Shown here in pieces: positions 15,741-24,120 of a stretch of DNA of 64,000 bases (its first letter is position 1; each line of letters opens with the position of its first letter). The stretch lies in the NCBI GenBank assembly GCA_963709775.1, contig CAVPXS010000012.1:1-64000 (forward strand), given 5' to 3'. The notes beneath the pieces are model-generated. The model was not told the DNA's origin and did no database searches. It saw nothing but the letters and a program-made list of their open reading frames with translations. Source of the stretch: Salinimicrobium sp963709775. GTDB lineage: Bacteria > Bacteroidota > Bacteroidia > Flavobacteriales > Flavobacteriaceae. The position numbers were made by a program, and so were the translations under genes.

Positions 15741-15834
15741 CTCCAATGATCATCTTGAAGAGATTGCCATTTTGATCGGTAACAAAAAGAAGGAGAAGTT
15801 TAGACTTGTGATCGACAGGATAGAACTGAGATAA
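15741..15834 (+). pseudogene. Duplicated 3' end of the CIA30 gene
   Basis: Encodes SNDHLEEIAILIGNKKKEKF and then RLVIDRIELR-stop, nearly identical in protein to the end of the gene at 14103-14636. There are several synonymous base changes, a few substitutions (F to I, K to R) and its own TAA. Upstream in the same frame (from 15616) is a short unrelated or badly decayed stretch. It is a gene-end scar rather than a functional gene. Confidence 0.8.
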
Positions 15835-15873
15835 AATTTCTTTTTTTTCCTCTGTACAGCAGAAATTTTCAGG

Positions 15874-16080
15874 TCAATTTGAATATTTCCCGAATTTGTC
15901 TTCCTTCCATTTTGCCGGATTGTTTTTGATGTAGGTTGAAATGGTTTTAAATGGTGTATCATTCCTGATGATTATATCGGCGGTGCAGATGGTGATGAAA
16001 TAGGCAGCATTCCACCTGAATTCCCAGCCCTTTAAACGGGTGGATTCTATCCGATATTTATTTTTGAAAAGGTTAGCCAT
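15874..16080 (-). pseudogene. Internally deleted REP-associated tyrosine transposase (RAYT) remnant
   Basis: A 68-residue frame with the typical N-terminus of Bacteroidetes RAYT proteins (NKYRIESTRLKGWEFRWNAA then YFITICT). It passes directly into the typical C-terminus (IIIRNDTPFKTISTYIKNNP then AKWKEDKF). The whole middle is missing, including the His-hydrophobic-His motif and the catalytic tyrosine helix (normally over 100 residues), so it cannot be active. RAYTs are single-strand nucleases of the IS200/IS605-like Y1 class that spread REP palindromes. The frame is still open across the deletion. Confidence 0.75.
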
Positions 16081-16114
16081 TCTTAGACGTTCTCAATTCG
16101 GAAGGAAGAATTTT

Positions 16115-16915
16115 TCAATCATCCATTTCATTTTCAATAGAAGCAATGATATCTTTTATCTTTTGTTTAACCCCTTCTGACTGCTCATTGGTATAGGCAG
16201 TAAAGCTTATCATTTGCAACAGGTAATCTTCAAAATCGGAATGTCTTAAAAGTGGTCTGAAGTCGGCCTGAGGCACCAGGTCCTTCATGTTCTGATACTC
16301 CGTAAGGCTGCCCATGGTCAGTTTGGCGCGTAATTCTTCGTCGTCCAGGAGCACCATCATCATGCGGCCTATCTGGTAATGTTCAATCAGAAAGGGGATC
16401 AGGCGTTCTTCGGTCAGGTTGAAGATGGCCAGTTCCTCTTCTTTCAATTCACTTAATGAACTCGAGAACGCCGAAACTTTGTTCCTCAGCTCAAGGTCCT
16501 CAAGTAAATACAGTTTACCCGAATTTATTAATTCATTACTAACGCTTAGCTCGGGATCGAAGGTGGGTCTTATTGAAATCCTGAAAAGGTGTGCGTCCAG
16601 GCTATCTCCAGATACTGTGGCGGGATCTTGCTTTTTATATTGCAGCAGACTCAAACAGGAATTAAGCACCTCGTTCCTTATTTCTATCTTGTCCTCTATC
16701 TGGGAGAGGTTGCTCCTGTATTCTTTTGAGAGCTGCGACAAGATCTGCTGCTCCTGACTTCGGTTCTGCCGGTCCTGGTTCCAGCTATTGATCTGTAAGG
16801 CTATAAGGATCCCAAGGACCACAAGAATTATTTCCCCAACCGTATACAGCAGGTAACTAGTGAATTTGTTTCTGGTCAATAAGGCCTGACGAACCTTTCT
16901 AAAGATAGTAAGCAC
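16115..16915 (-). CDS. DUF6090-family membrane-anchored protein
   Basis: A 266-residue protein with a conserved N-terminus: a short cytoplasmic part (FRKVRQALLTRNKFTSYLLY) and one membrane helix (TVGEIILVVLGILIALQIN) followed at once by SWNQDR. This is the DUF6090 pattern frequent in Flavobacteriaceae, often as paralog clusters. The remaining ~220 residues are helical, probably coiled coil, and periplasmic. Function is unknown. Confidence 0.82.
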   Translation of the reverse strand: MLTIFRKVRQALLTRNKFTSYLLYTVGEIILVVLGILIALQINSWNQDRQNRSQEQQILSQLSKEYRSNLSQIEDKIEIRNEVLNSCLSLLQYKKQDPATVSGDSLDAHLFRISIRPTFDPELSVSNELINSGKLYLLEDLELRNKVSAFSSSLSELKEEELAIFNLTEERLIPFLIEHYQIGRMMMVLLDDEELRAKLTMGSLTEYQNMKDLVPQADFRPLLRHSDFEDYLLQMISFTAYTNEQSEGVKQKIKDIIASIENEMDD

Positions 16916-16987
16916 GCTTCCACTTGAGTTGATTATTTTAAAGATATAATATTAAAATGAATTGGTAATCAGGTTTTTACACAGAGC

Positions 16988-17018
16988 AAAAAAGCCCCTT
17001 CCGTAGAAGGGGCTTTTG
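16988..17018 (-). terminator. Rho-independent terminator of the M13 peptidase gene
   Basis: Perfect stem AAAAGCCCCTTC/GAAGGGGCTTTT around a 4-nt loop, followed by a T-run on the minus strand. It lies about 55 nt past the peptidase stop. Confidence 0.85.
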
Positions 17019-17028
17019 AAATTTATAA

Positions 17029-17053
17029 GAGATTCCTCCTGCGTCGGAATGAC
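17029..17053. repeat. Dispersed intergenic repeat, short copy
   Basis: GAGATTCCTCCTGCG followed by TCGGAATGAC, the same sequence as 3127-3170 but without the internal 16-bp palindrome and its flank. Confidence 0.6.
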
Positions 17054-17073
17054 ACAAGGATTTTGGAATTTAA

Positions 17074-19143
17074 TTACCAGATCTTCACCCGGTTCTCAGG
17101 TTTCACATACATCTTATCACCTTCCTGAATATCAAAAGCTTCATAGAAAGCATCAATATTTTGAAGAGGCACATAAGCACGGTATTCTCCCGGAGAATGT
17201 GGATCGGTTTTGATCTTGTTTTTCAAAGCTTCTTCTCTCATCTTGGTTCTCCACACGGTTGCCCAGCTCATAAAGAAACGTTGTTCCGGCGTATAGCCAT
17301 CAATTTCTCCCGGGTTCCCATGCTCCTCAAGGTGGATTTGAAGTCCGTCATAAGCGGCGCTCACGCCTCCAAGGTCTCCAATGTTCTCACCTAAAGTGAA
17401 TTTTCCATTGATGTATACCGAATCAAGCACTTCAATAGCGCTGTACTGGTCAGCCAGTCTTCCACCAAGGGTTTCAAACTGCTCCAGGTCTTTTTCGCTC
17501 CACCAGTTGTTCAGGTTTCCGTCGGCATCAAATCTTGATCCGCTGTCGTCAAAACCGTGAGAGATCTCGTGGCCTATTACGGCACCAATTCCGCCGTAAT
17601 TAACTGCAGCATCAGCTTTGTAGTCGTAGAAAGGTGGCTGCAGGATAGCAGCAGGGAATACGATCTCGTTGTAAAGCGGGTTGTAATAAGCATTCACGAT
17701 TTGTGGCGCCATGAACCATTCGCTTTTGTCTACAGGCTTACCAAGTTCGGCGATGTCTTCTTTTACGTTCCATTTTGCAGCATTAAGCATGTTCTGGAAA
17801 TACGAACCACCATTAGCAGGTTCTTTGATCTCCACACTGCTGTAGTCTTTCCACTCATCTGGATATCCAACTTTGATCTTTGTAGTACCCAGTTTCTGCT
17901 TCGCTTTAACTTTAGTGCTGTCGCTCATCCAGCTAAGGTTGTCGATGCGGTTTTCAAAGGCCTTTACTACGTTTTGGATCATTTCTTCGGCTTTCTCTTT
18001 CGCTTCGGCCGGGAAATGTTCTTCTACATATAATTTTCCAAGAGCTTCTCCAAGTGTGCTGTTGATGGTCGCAAGGGCGCGCTCATTCCGCGGTAATTGT
18101 TTTTGTGCGCCGCGAAGGGTTTTCTCGTAGAATTCCCAGTTTGCATCTTCGATCTCTGTGGTCAACATACCTGCTGCGTCATCAAAAAGAGACCAGCGCA
18201 GATATTCTTTCCAGTCCTCTACATTTTGAGAAGCAAGCGTACTTTGAACTGCCTCCATGTATCGCGGCTGACTCACAATGATGGTATCAACATTGGCAGC
18301 TCCAATAGCTTCAAAATAACGGTTCCAGTTGATCGCAGGAACTTTGTTCTGAAGTTCGGCAGTCGTCATGGGATTATAAGTTTTGCGGGCATCACGACGC
18401 TCAACTTTGTCAAGGCGTGGTTGCGCAAGGGCAGTTTCGAATTCAAGGATGGTCTTAGCTTTTTGTGCTGCCTCTTCTTTAGAATCCCCTAAATACTGAA
18501 GCATCCTTGTGATGTGTGCCACATATTTCTCGCGCTTGTCTTTTGAGTCGGCATCTTCAGCAATGTAATAATCCCTGTCTGGCAGTCCAAGACCTCCCGG
18601 AGCAAGATATGCAGCGTTCATGTTGGAATTCTTTGCATCGGCACCTACACCAAAGCTGAAGAATCCTCCACCGCCATACATCTGCATTTCCTGAAGATAA
18701 TTTTGAACGTCTTCTTTGGTTTTTATAGCCGCGATCTTGTCAAGGTAAGGCTGAATTGGTTGTATTCCCTGCTCGTTACGGGCCACAGTGTCCATGATGG
18801 TCTTGTACAGGTAAACTGCTTTGGCCTGGTCACTATTAGCGTCAAGGTCTTCGCTGTTTGCAGCAGCTTCAAGAAGGGTAAGAGCATCCTTATCTGTTCT
18901 TTCACGTAATTCGTTAAAGCTTCCCCATGTTGTTTTGTCTTCAGGAATCTCATTGGTGTCCAGCCAGCGGCCGTTCACATACCTGAAGAAATTTTCCTGC
19001 GGGGCCACAGTGGTATCCATATAGGCAAGATTGATCCCGCGTTGTTCTTCGGCTTCTACTTCTTTGTCATTTTTACAGCCGGTAACAACCGCTGTTGCCA
19101 TAAGAGTAAGAAGGAAACCTTTACTAAATTTATTCATATTCAT
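17074..19143 (-). CDS. pepO: M13-family zinc metallopeptidase (PepO/neprilysin-like) lipoprotein
   Basis: A 689-residue protein, full length for family M13. The zinc site HExxH appears as HEISH in VIGHEISHGFDD, with the third ligand and neighbouring motif in ENIGDLGGV. NAYYNPLYNEIVFPAAIL is the conserved substrate-binding stretch and the end CxxW-like VKPENRVKIW is typical. The N-terminus is a lipoprotein signal (ATAVVTGC), so the enzyme is probably anchored in the periplasm or outer membrane. It digests oligopeptides up to a few kDa. It is monocistronic with its own terminator. I take the second Met (MNKF) as an equally likely start. Confidence 0.94.
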   Translation of the reverse strand: MNMNKFSKGFLLTLMATAVVTGCKNDKEVEAEEQRGINLAYMDTTVAPQENFFRYVNGRWLDTNEIPEDKTTWGSFNELRERTDKDALTLLEAAANSEDLDANSDQAKAVYLYKTIMDTVARNEQGIQPIQPYLDKIAAIKTKEDVQNYLQEMQMYGGGGFFSFGVGADAKNSNMNAAYLAPGGLGLPDRDYYIAEDADSKDKREKYVAHITRMLQYLGDSKEEAAQKAKTILEFETALAQPRLDKVERRDARKTYNPMTTAELQNKVPAINWNRYFEAIGAANVDTIIVSQPRYMEAVQSTLASQNVEDWKEYLRWSLFDDAAGMLTTEIEDANWEFYEKTLRGAQKQLPRNERALATINSTLGEALGKLYVEEHFPAEAKEKAEEMIQNVVKAFENRIDNLSWMSDSTKVKAKQKLGTTKIKVGYPDEWKDYSSVEIKEPANGGSYFQNMLNAAKWNVKEDIAELGKPVDKSEWFMAPQIVNAYYNPLYNEIVFPAAILQPPFYDYKADAAVNYGGIGAVIGHEISHGFDDSGSRFDADGNLNNWWSEKDLEQFETLGGRLADQYSAIEVLDSVYINGKFTLGENIGDLGGVSAAYDGLQIHLEEHGNPGEIDGYTPEQRFFMSWATVWRTKMREEALKNKIKTDPHSPGEYRAYVPLQNIDAFYEAFDIQEGDKMYVKPENRVKIW

Positions 19144-19205
19144 GTTAAGTTTTAAAAGTGGCGTAAAATAAGAAAAATGATCTAATTTTCACCTTTTTAT
19201 AGAAC

Positions 19206-19703
19206 TTAGCGCGATCTTATTTCGGAAATAAAAGCTTTGTCAAAAGCGGCTTTTAGAGAGGTAACAGCGTCCACATTTTCATTGGGTATGGCGATGGAAA
19301 GAACGTAGTGTTTTATTCTCCACTTTCCGTTTTCTTTTACCACTACACCCGAGCCGCGGCAAATGCCCATTTGGGTGTCCAGCAGTTCATCGAACCAGGC
19401 CAGGTTTGCATCATCGGCAAGGAAAATATTGCGCTCAAGAGTGGAGAAGCTCCAGGCTTTCCCGCGGTCAAAATAAGGTTTTGACCATTCCATGAATTCC
19501 TGTTTGTTCCAGTTCTCTGTAGCATCGGTTCCAATGAAAACAGATTCAGCAGCCATTAAACTGAAGTATTCATCGTAATTAGCTTCGGCTGCGGCCTTGT
19601 GCCATTGATTTAGAAGTTGATCAATTGCTTCTTTTTCAGAAGTTTGAGCGAAGGCAAAACTTCCGAAGAAGAGCGCGAAAATAAATAAACCTGATTTGTA
19701 CAT
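19206..19703 (-). CDS. Secreted SnoaL/NTF2-like (DUF4440) protein
   Basis: A 165-residue protein with a signal peptide (MYKSGLFIFALFFGSFAFAQ). The mature part is a cone-like NTF2 fold: LLNQWHKAAAEANYDEYFSL, the GTDATENW loop, and a final strand pair GVVVKENGKWRIKHYVLSIA. Such proteins are enzymes or binding proteins with very varied substrates; no specific role can be given. Confidence 0.8.
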   Translation of the reverse strand: MYKSGLFIFALFFGSFAFAQTSEKEAIDQLLNQWHKAAAEANYDEYFSLMAAESVFIGTDATENWNKQEFMEWSKPYFDRGKAWSFSTLERNIFLADDANLAWFDELLDTQMGICRGSGVVVKENGKWRIKHYVLSIAIPNENVDAVTSLKAAFDKAFISEIRSR

Positions 19704-19838
19704 ATATCAAAATTTTTGCTCCAAGATAAGATTTTTGAGACTTGAGCAGGAAAAACGTTTTACCCGACAGAGTTTAAATTATAAAACCCGCATTATGAGG
19801 TTTTTAATCTATATTAGGTATAGGTAATAAAGGTAATT

Positions 19839-20066
19839 ATGAAAAAATTTTTGCAGATCATTGCCGGGGTTTTACTCCTCTATAGTGTAGCAGGTATTGC
19901 CCTTCACGCACTGGCTAAAATAGATGGTTTTGGTGATCACTGCGGGATATTGCTGTTTTCCTTAGAAGAACAACACCTACAGCTCTTTACAGTCACAGCC
20001 GCAATGAGCGCATCCCTTTTTCTTATCGTAAGGAAAAAGAAGAGGAAACTGCGTAACCCCGTTTAG
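19839..20066 (+). CDS. Small two-helix membrane protein
   Basis: 75 residues with two hydrophobic helices (LQIIAGVLLLYSVAGIALHA and LQLFTVTAAMSASLFLIV) and a strongly basic tail (RKKKRKLRNP), which should face the cytoplasm. The start codon follows an A-rich leader. The gene ends 4 nt inside the convergent gene that ends at 20063. No family is recognised. Confidence 0.55.
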   Translation: MKKFLQIIAGVLLLYSVAGIALHALAKIDGFGDHCGILLFSLEEQHLQLFTVTAAMSASLFLIVRKKKRKLRNPV

Positions 20067-21580
20067 AGGCTTCCTTCCTCTTCGTTGCCCAAAGCGGTAA
20101 AACTTTTAATTGCTGCGTTTGGTTCTATAATATTGTAACCATTCCAAAAATCGGGATTGTAAACTTTGAAAGTCTCATACTCGAAATCTTCGGGTTCCGG
20201 AATTTCAGACAGGCCGGCCGCAGGCATGGTCTCAGATTCATAAACCACCAATTGCAATTTATTCACCTGGCTTATGTTGAATTTAAGATCCAGGTCCAGT
20301 TCATTCTGCTTACGGCGGCCGGGAACGTGCTTGTTCTTTTCGATGATGGTAAGTGGGCGGTCAATTCCCACAGATTCGCCGGTCTCCCGTTCAAGATAGC
20401 TTAGGTTATACTTTCCTGCTTCATCTTTTACAAAGATCATCTTGCCCCGGTAAACGTCATCTTTAGTGCTTATTCCAAAAAGGCGGAATTTCTTCAGCGG
20501 TTTTACATTTTCATATTCCAGGCGGTGCACCCCATAATCCTCTGTATTTACATAGATCCTGCCTTTAAAATCGGCTCCCCTTTTTGGTTCAAAATCTATG
20601 ACGTAAACTGTAGCATTGTCTATCCAGGCATAGCCGTTTTGAGTAAACCTGTACTTGTTAGCCTTGTCAAAAAGGTTAAAAGTGATGTCTTCTTTCCAGA
20701 ACATCCCGTCCATAAGTCTGTTTATCCTGGAATTAGAGTTCTTTTTGAGATTCTTTTTCCGTTCGGCAAGAATTTTTTCTTTTTCTTCGGGTGTTTTTTC
20801 TTTCTTTTCCTCTTTTTCTAAAAATTCTTCTCTAAGTTCTTCCTCATCGACCTTTACCCCGATGATCCCCGAACGTATCTTGAGGTAGGAACGATCTTTA
20901 AGAGTGTTCATAAACAGGGAATTTAAACGATCTGTCACCTGTTCCAGGGATTGTGTGCTCTGTGGATCGTAAAGATTTGCAGCTTTTATTATGTTCACTT
21001 TCTGGCTGTCAAAGTTCCCGTACATATCGGCCAGGATTTCTTTATAAGAATCTGATACTTTTGGAATTTTAGAAGAGATCTCGTTCATGAGGTCCTGGTC
21101 TATACCGGCAATTGTACTTTTGTCCACTTCGAGGTCGAACCGACGCACATAACTAATATCCGACTCTCTTAAAAAGATCCTCTTCCTGCTGTTGTCAAAA
21201 TTGTAGTTGTTATTCACCTCTTCCTTTACTTTCTTAATGATCTCTTTTGCTGAAAGGTTTTTGTTCGAAAGAAATACTTCGCGCAATTCTATGGTAGCAG
21301 GCTTTAGAAGAATGATCCCTTCGGAAATTTCTTTGGGGGCGATCTCGAGCAGCTCATATCCCAGGGAGGAGATCTTTATAATTTCGGGAGATTTTTCTTT
21401 TTGAGGATTATAGCTGAAGGTTCCTTCTTCATTGGTCACCAGTCCCCGGTTTTCGGCAAAGATCACATTGGCGTAAGGAACAGGTTGTTTCGTGGCTGCG
21501 TCGAGTACCTGCGCGCGTATCTCCTGGGCTTGTAAAACATGCACCTGAAGCAGCAGCAGAAAGAAAAGAAAGGATTTCAT
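20063..21580 (-). CDS. Outer-envelope protein with N-terminal carboxypeptidase-regulatory-like domain
   Basis: 505 residues. A signal peptide (MKSFLFFLLLLQVHVLQAQ) precedes a CarbopepD_reg-2 domain (residues ~20-100: EIRAQVLDAATKQPVPYANV, GLVTNEEGTFSY), the Ig-like plug-associated domain common in TonB-dependent receptors. The rest has a lysine/glutamate-rich linker (EEKKEKTPEEKEKILAERKK) and beta-strand repeats, but no TonB plug or full barrel. It is probably periplasmic or outer-membrane associated. Function is unknown. Confidence 0.78.
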   Translation of the reverse strand: MKSFLFFLLLLQVHVLQAQEIRAQVLDAATKQPVPYANVIFAENRGLVTNEEGTFSYNPQKEKSPEIIKISSLGYELLEIAPKEISEGIILLKPATIELREVFLSNKNLSAKEIIKKVKEEVNNNYNFDNSRKRIFLRESDISYVRRFDLEVDKSTIAGIDQDLMNEISSKIPKVSDSYKEILADMYGNFDSQKVNIIKAANLYDPQSTQSLEQVTDRLNSLFMNTLKDRSYLKIRSGIIGVKVDEEELREEFLEKEEKKEKTPEEKEKILAERKKNLKKNSNSRINRLMDGMFWKEDITFNLFDKANKYRFTQNGYAWIDNATVYVIDFEPKRGADFKGRIYVNTEDYGVHRLEYENVKPLKKFRLFGISTKDDVYRGKMIFVKDEAGKYNLSYLERETGESVGIDRPLTIIEKNKHVPGRRKQNELDLDLKFNISQVNKLQLVVYESETMPAAGLSEIPEPEDFEYETFKVYNPDFWNGYNIIEPNAAIKSFTALGNEEEGSL

Positions 21581-21681
21581 ATTAAACGGTTTACTTTAAG
21601 ACGTATATGTTTTATGATTGTTACAAATATGGTTGGTTTTCAGCATTAACAAAAAACTAACTAAAAACAATTGGCAGCAGG

Positions 21682-23217
21682 ATGAAGGGTTTTCTAACTT
21701 TATGGAAAAGCCAATCTATGACACGATCTATCTGGAAATCAACAGCTGAAAAAACTAATTTCCCAACATTAAAAGAAAATATCAATACAGAAATTGCTAT
21801 AGTAGGAGGTGGTATTACAGGAGTCACTGCAGCATACCTGTTGGCCAAGTCGGGTAGAAAGGTAGTCCTGCTGGAGGCCGGTACCATAAGCGGGGGGACC
21901 ACAGGTGATTCTACCGGGAATCTTTATTCTATGATTGACAAGCGCCTGCACCATATTCAAAGCAAATGGGATAAGGAAACAGCATCAAATGTTGCCCGGT
22001 CAAGAGGTCAAGCCGTAGACCTGGTAGAGAGGTTGGTGAACGAGCACCAAATTGACTGCAGTTTTAAGAGGGTGCCCTGGTATTTGTTCAGCGAGACAAA
22101 TGAGAAGGATGAAGTAATTGAGAAGGAGATCGATGCCGCTGCAGACTATGGACTTCCCGTAGAGGAGCTGCATGAATTGCCTCTCCCTGTTAAGGTGAGC
22201 AAGGCTATAAAAGTAAAAGGACAGGCACAATTTAATCCTGCAGCTTTTGTGCGTGGCCTGGCAGAAAAGATAGATCCTGCGAACTGCAGGATATTTGAGA
22301 ATTCTGAAGTTCACCACATTGAAAAAGAAGAAGAACTGGTGCTTTCTACAGCCCATGGAACAGTGACCGCACAAAAGGTCATTTTAGCCACCCATACTCC
22401 AAAGGGGATTTATGCTTTACAGACAGCTCTTTATCCATACCGGGAATATGCAATTGCGGCCAAACTGCAGTCGGGAGATTTCCCCGATGGTATTTACTGG
22501 GACACAGAGGCAGACTTCCACACTTCAATGCGAACCTACAGCAAAGGAAATGACAATTATGTGCTGGTACTTGGAGGACATCACAAGGTAGGACAGGAGG
22601 ATGACTACAGCCGGTTTTTTAGAAAACTGGAGCAGAATGCAAGAAAATATTTTGATGTTTCAGAGATTGAGTACGAATGGAGTGCCCAGCATTATAAACC
22701 GGCCGATGGGCTGCCTTATATAGGTGAAAGTTCCGATGACAACATCTATTTAGCCACAGGTTTTTCTACAGACGGACTTACCTACGGAGTACTTTCGGCT
22801 ATGATACTCGATGACCAGCTTAACGGCAGGGAAAATCAATGGAGCGATCTCTATAAAGCTTCCAGGTTCACTCCCATAAAATCGGCCAAAAACTTCATCA
22901 AGGAAAACATTAATGTGGCAAAACAGTACATCAAAAACCTGCCCGGTAAAGCCGAAGCCGATTCTTTTGATGAAATATCCCTGGGACAGGGTAAAGTAGT
23001 GGAAGTAGACGATGAGAAATGGGCAGTATTTAAGGATGAAACGGGGCAGGTACACTGCCAGTCGGCCGTTTGTACCCATATGGACTGTATCGTAGACTGG
23101 AATGATGCCGAAAAATCCTGGGATTGCCCCTGCCACGGGAGCAGGTTCAAGGCAACTGGTGAAGTCATTGAAGGGCCGGCTTTTTCACCCCTCGACAAAA
23201 GGAACATCAAAAATTAA
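21682..23217 (+). CDS. FAD-dependent oxidoreductase with C-terminal Rieske [2Fe-2S] domain
   Basis: 511 residues. An N-terminal glycine-rich FAD site (AIVGGGITGVTAAYLL then ARSGRKVVLLEA-like) is followed by a D-amino-acid-oxidase-type body. The C-terminal ~75 residues are a Rieske cluster domain with both ligand pairs: CTHMDC and CPCHGS. Such fusions (DadA-like plus Rieske) oxidise small amines or amino acids and pass electrons to the cluster; the substrate is unknown. The start may be the second Met at 21718-21720 (MTRSIWKST). In-frame sequence immediately after the TAA encodes a membrane-helix-like peptide (see 23217-23313). Confidence 0.9.
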   Translation: MKGFLTLWKSQSMTRSIWKSTAEKTNFPTLKENINTEIAIVGGGITGVTAAYLLAKSGRKVVLLEAGTISGGTTGDSTGNLYSMIDKRLHHIQSKWDKETASNVARSRGQAVDLVERLVNEHQIDCSFKRVPWYLFSETNEKDEVIEKEIDAAADYGLPVEELHELPLPVKVSKAIKVKGQAQFNPAAFVRGLAEKIDPANCRIFENSEVHHIEKEEELVLSTAHGTVTAQKVILATHTPKGIYALQTALYPYREYAIAAKLQSGDFPDGIYWDTEADFHTSMRTYSKGNDNYVLVLGGHHKVGQEDDYSRFFRKLEQNARKYFDVSEIEYEWSAQHYKPADGLPYIGESSDDNIYLATGFSTDGLTYGVLSAMILDDQLNGRENQWSDLYKASRFTPIKSAKNFIKENINVAKQYIKNLPGKAEADSFDEISLGQGKVVEVDDEKWAVFKDETGQVHCQSAVCTHMDCIVDWNDAEKSWDCPCHGSRFKATGEVIEGPAFSPLDKRNIKN

Positions 23218-23313
23218 TGTGTTATAGTAATCTCTGCAGTTGTTCTTATTAGCCTAGCTGTATTGCTTGGACTTTATTTGAGTTCAAGGAAAATATTTAA
23301 AGCACATTTTTAA
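23217..23313 (+). pseudogene. Possible tiny one-helix membrane peptide gene with an early frameshift
   Basis: Directly after the oxidoreductase stop, and in the same frame, lies VIVISAVVLISLAVLLGLYL then SSRKIFKAHF-stop: a perfect membrane helix with a basic end. It has no start codon in that frame. An ATG at 23217-23219 overlaps the upstream stop (TAATG) as in coupled genes, but is one base out of frame. Removing the T at 23220 would give a 31-residue MVIVISAVV... peptide. Either a coupled mini-gene with an indel or stop-codon readthrough could explain it. Confidence 0.4.
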
Positions 23314-23427
23314 GAATAATTGCAGAATCATTTCTTCCTGATAAGATAACAACTTCTTTTATGGCTCATCGGGAATAAGGATATTGTGAAGTAAACCCGA
23401 TACCTCCCGAAAAGGTTCAATAGTAAT

Positions 23428-23991
23428 TTACCTGAAAAGTGGAACAGTTCCGGTGCTGTCGGGTTCCATGGATTCTTCAAACTCCCGGTCGAGTTCGGTC
23501 TCAAAATTCTCGGGAGTCTTCAGGAAGAGCTCGTTGAGTTGCAGTTTAAAATTGTCAAATTCCACAACCAGATCTCCGGCAACATCAAAGACCTCATCGG
23601 GGTTCTTCTGTTTCTTGTTGGAAAGCTGGTGCAATACCTGCGCCTTGGTATAAAGTACGTTGGTGCGTGCTTCCACGGCTGTACTGCGCAGCGTATCGGG
23701 AATGGAGGTGTTTAGATTTTCCATGATCTGTACCAGATTGTTGGACGCATCCATTATATCCATACCGGTACTGTTCTCAAGGTTTTGAATTTCATTTTGA
23801 GCAGTTGCATATGCCAGCCATTCTCCCGCGACCTGCCTTGCCTCGGGCAACAGGTTTACCGTTCGGGTACTGTTAAGCTCTAACAGGTCGGAAAATTTTC
23901 TTTCAGACTGCACTTCAGAAACCTTTGCCTCCTGCTTTTCGGCACAGGAAAAAAGGGCGATCAACGTAAATAGCAAAAGAAATTTCCTCAT
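23428..23991 (-). CDS. Lipoprotein of unknown function, helical
   Basis: 187 residues with a lipoprotein signal (MRKFLLLFTLIALFSC). The mature part is almost wholly helical with heptads (LVQIMENLNTSIPDTLRSTA, TKAQVLHQLSNKKQ), suggesting a coiled-coil bundle. It ends in an acidic tail. No family is recognised, but the overall look is shared by flavobacterial lipoproteins of unknown role. It is monocistronic. Confidence 0.65.
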   Translation of the reverse strand: MRKFLLLFTLIALFSCAEKQEAKVSEVQSERKFSDLLELNSTRTVNLLPEARQVAGEWLAYATAQNEIQNLENSTGMDIMDASNNLVQIMENLNTSIPDTLRSTAVEARTNVLYTKAQVLHQLSNKKQKNPDEVFDVAGDLVVEFDNFKLQLNELFLKTPENFETELDREFEESMEPDSTGTVPLFR

Positions 23992-24090
23992 TTTTTAAAG
24001 ATACATTTTAAAAGCAATTTTTAAGGTCGCTTTTGTACAAAGTGATATATGTTTTAAGACTGCAGAATTCTTCATCTTTCCTGAATTCAA

Positions 24091-24098
24091 TATCTTTG
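24091..24098 (+). promoter_or_regulatory. Bacteroidetes -7 box (TATCTTTG) upstream of threonine dehydrogenase
   Basis: Matches TAnnTTTG and lies 22 nt before the ATG, a suitable distance for a short leader. No clear -33 TTTG is seen. Confidence 0.45.
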
Positions 24099-24120
24099 CT
24101 TACTTAGCAAACAAAAATTT

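Noticed and set aside
15616..15834. A 72-residue gene
   Set aside because: Only its last ~31 codons match anything, namely the end of the CIA30 gene; the start part is unlike any protein. Treated as a gene-tail scar.
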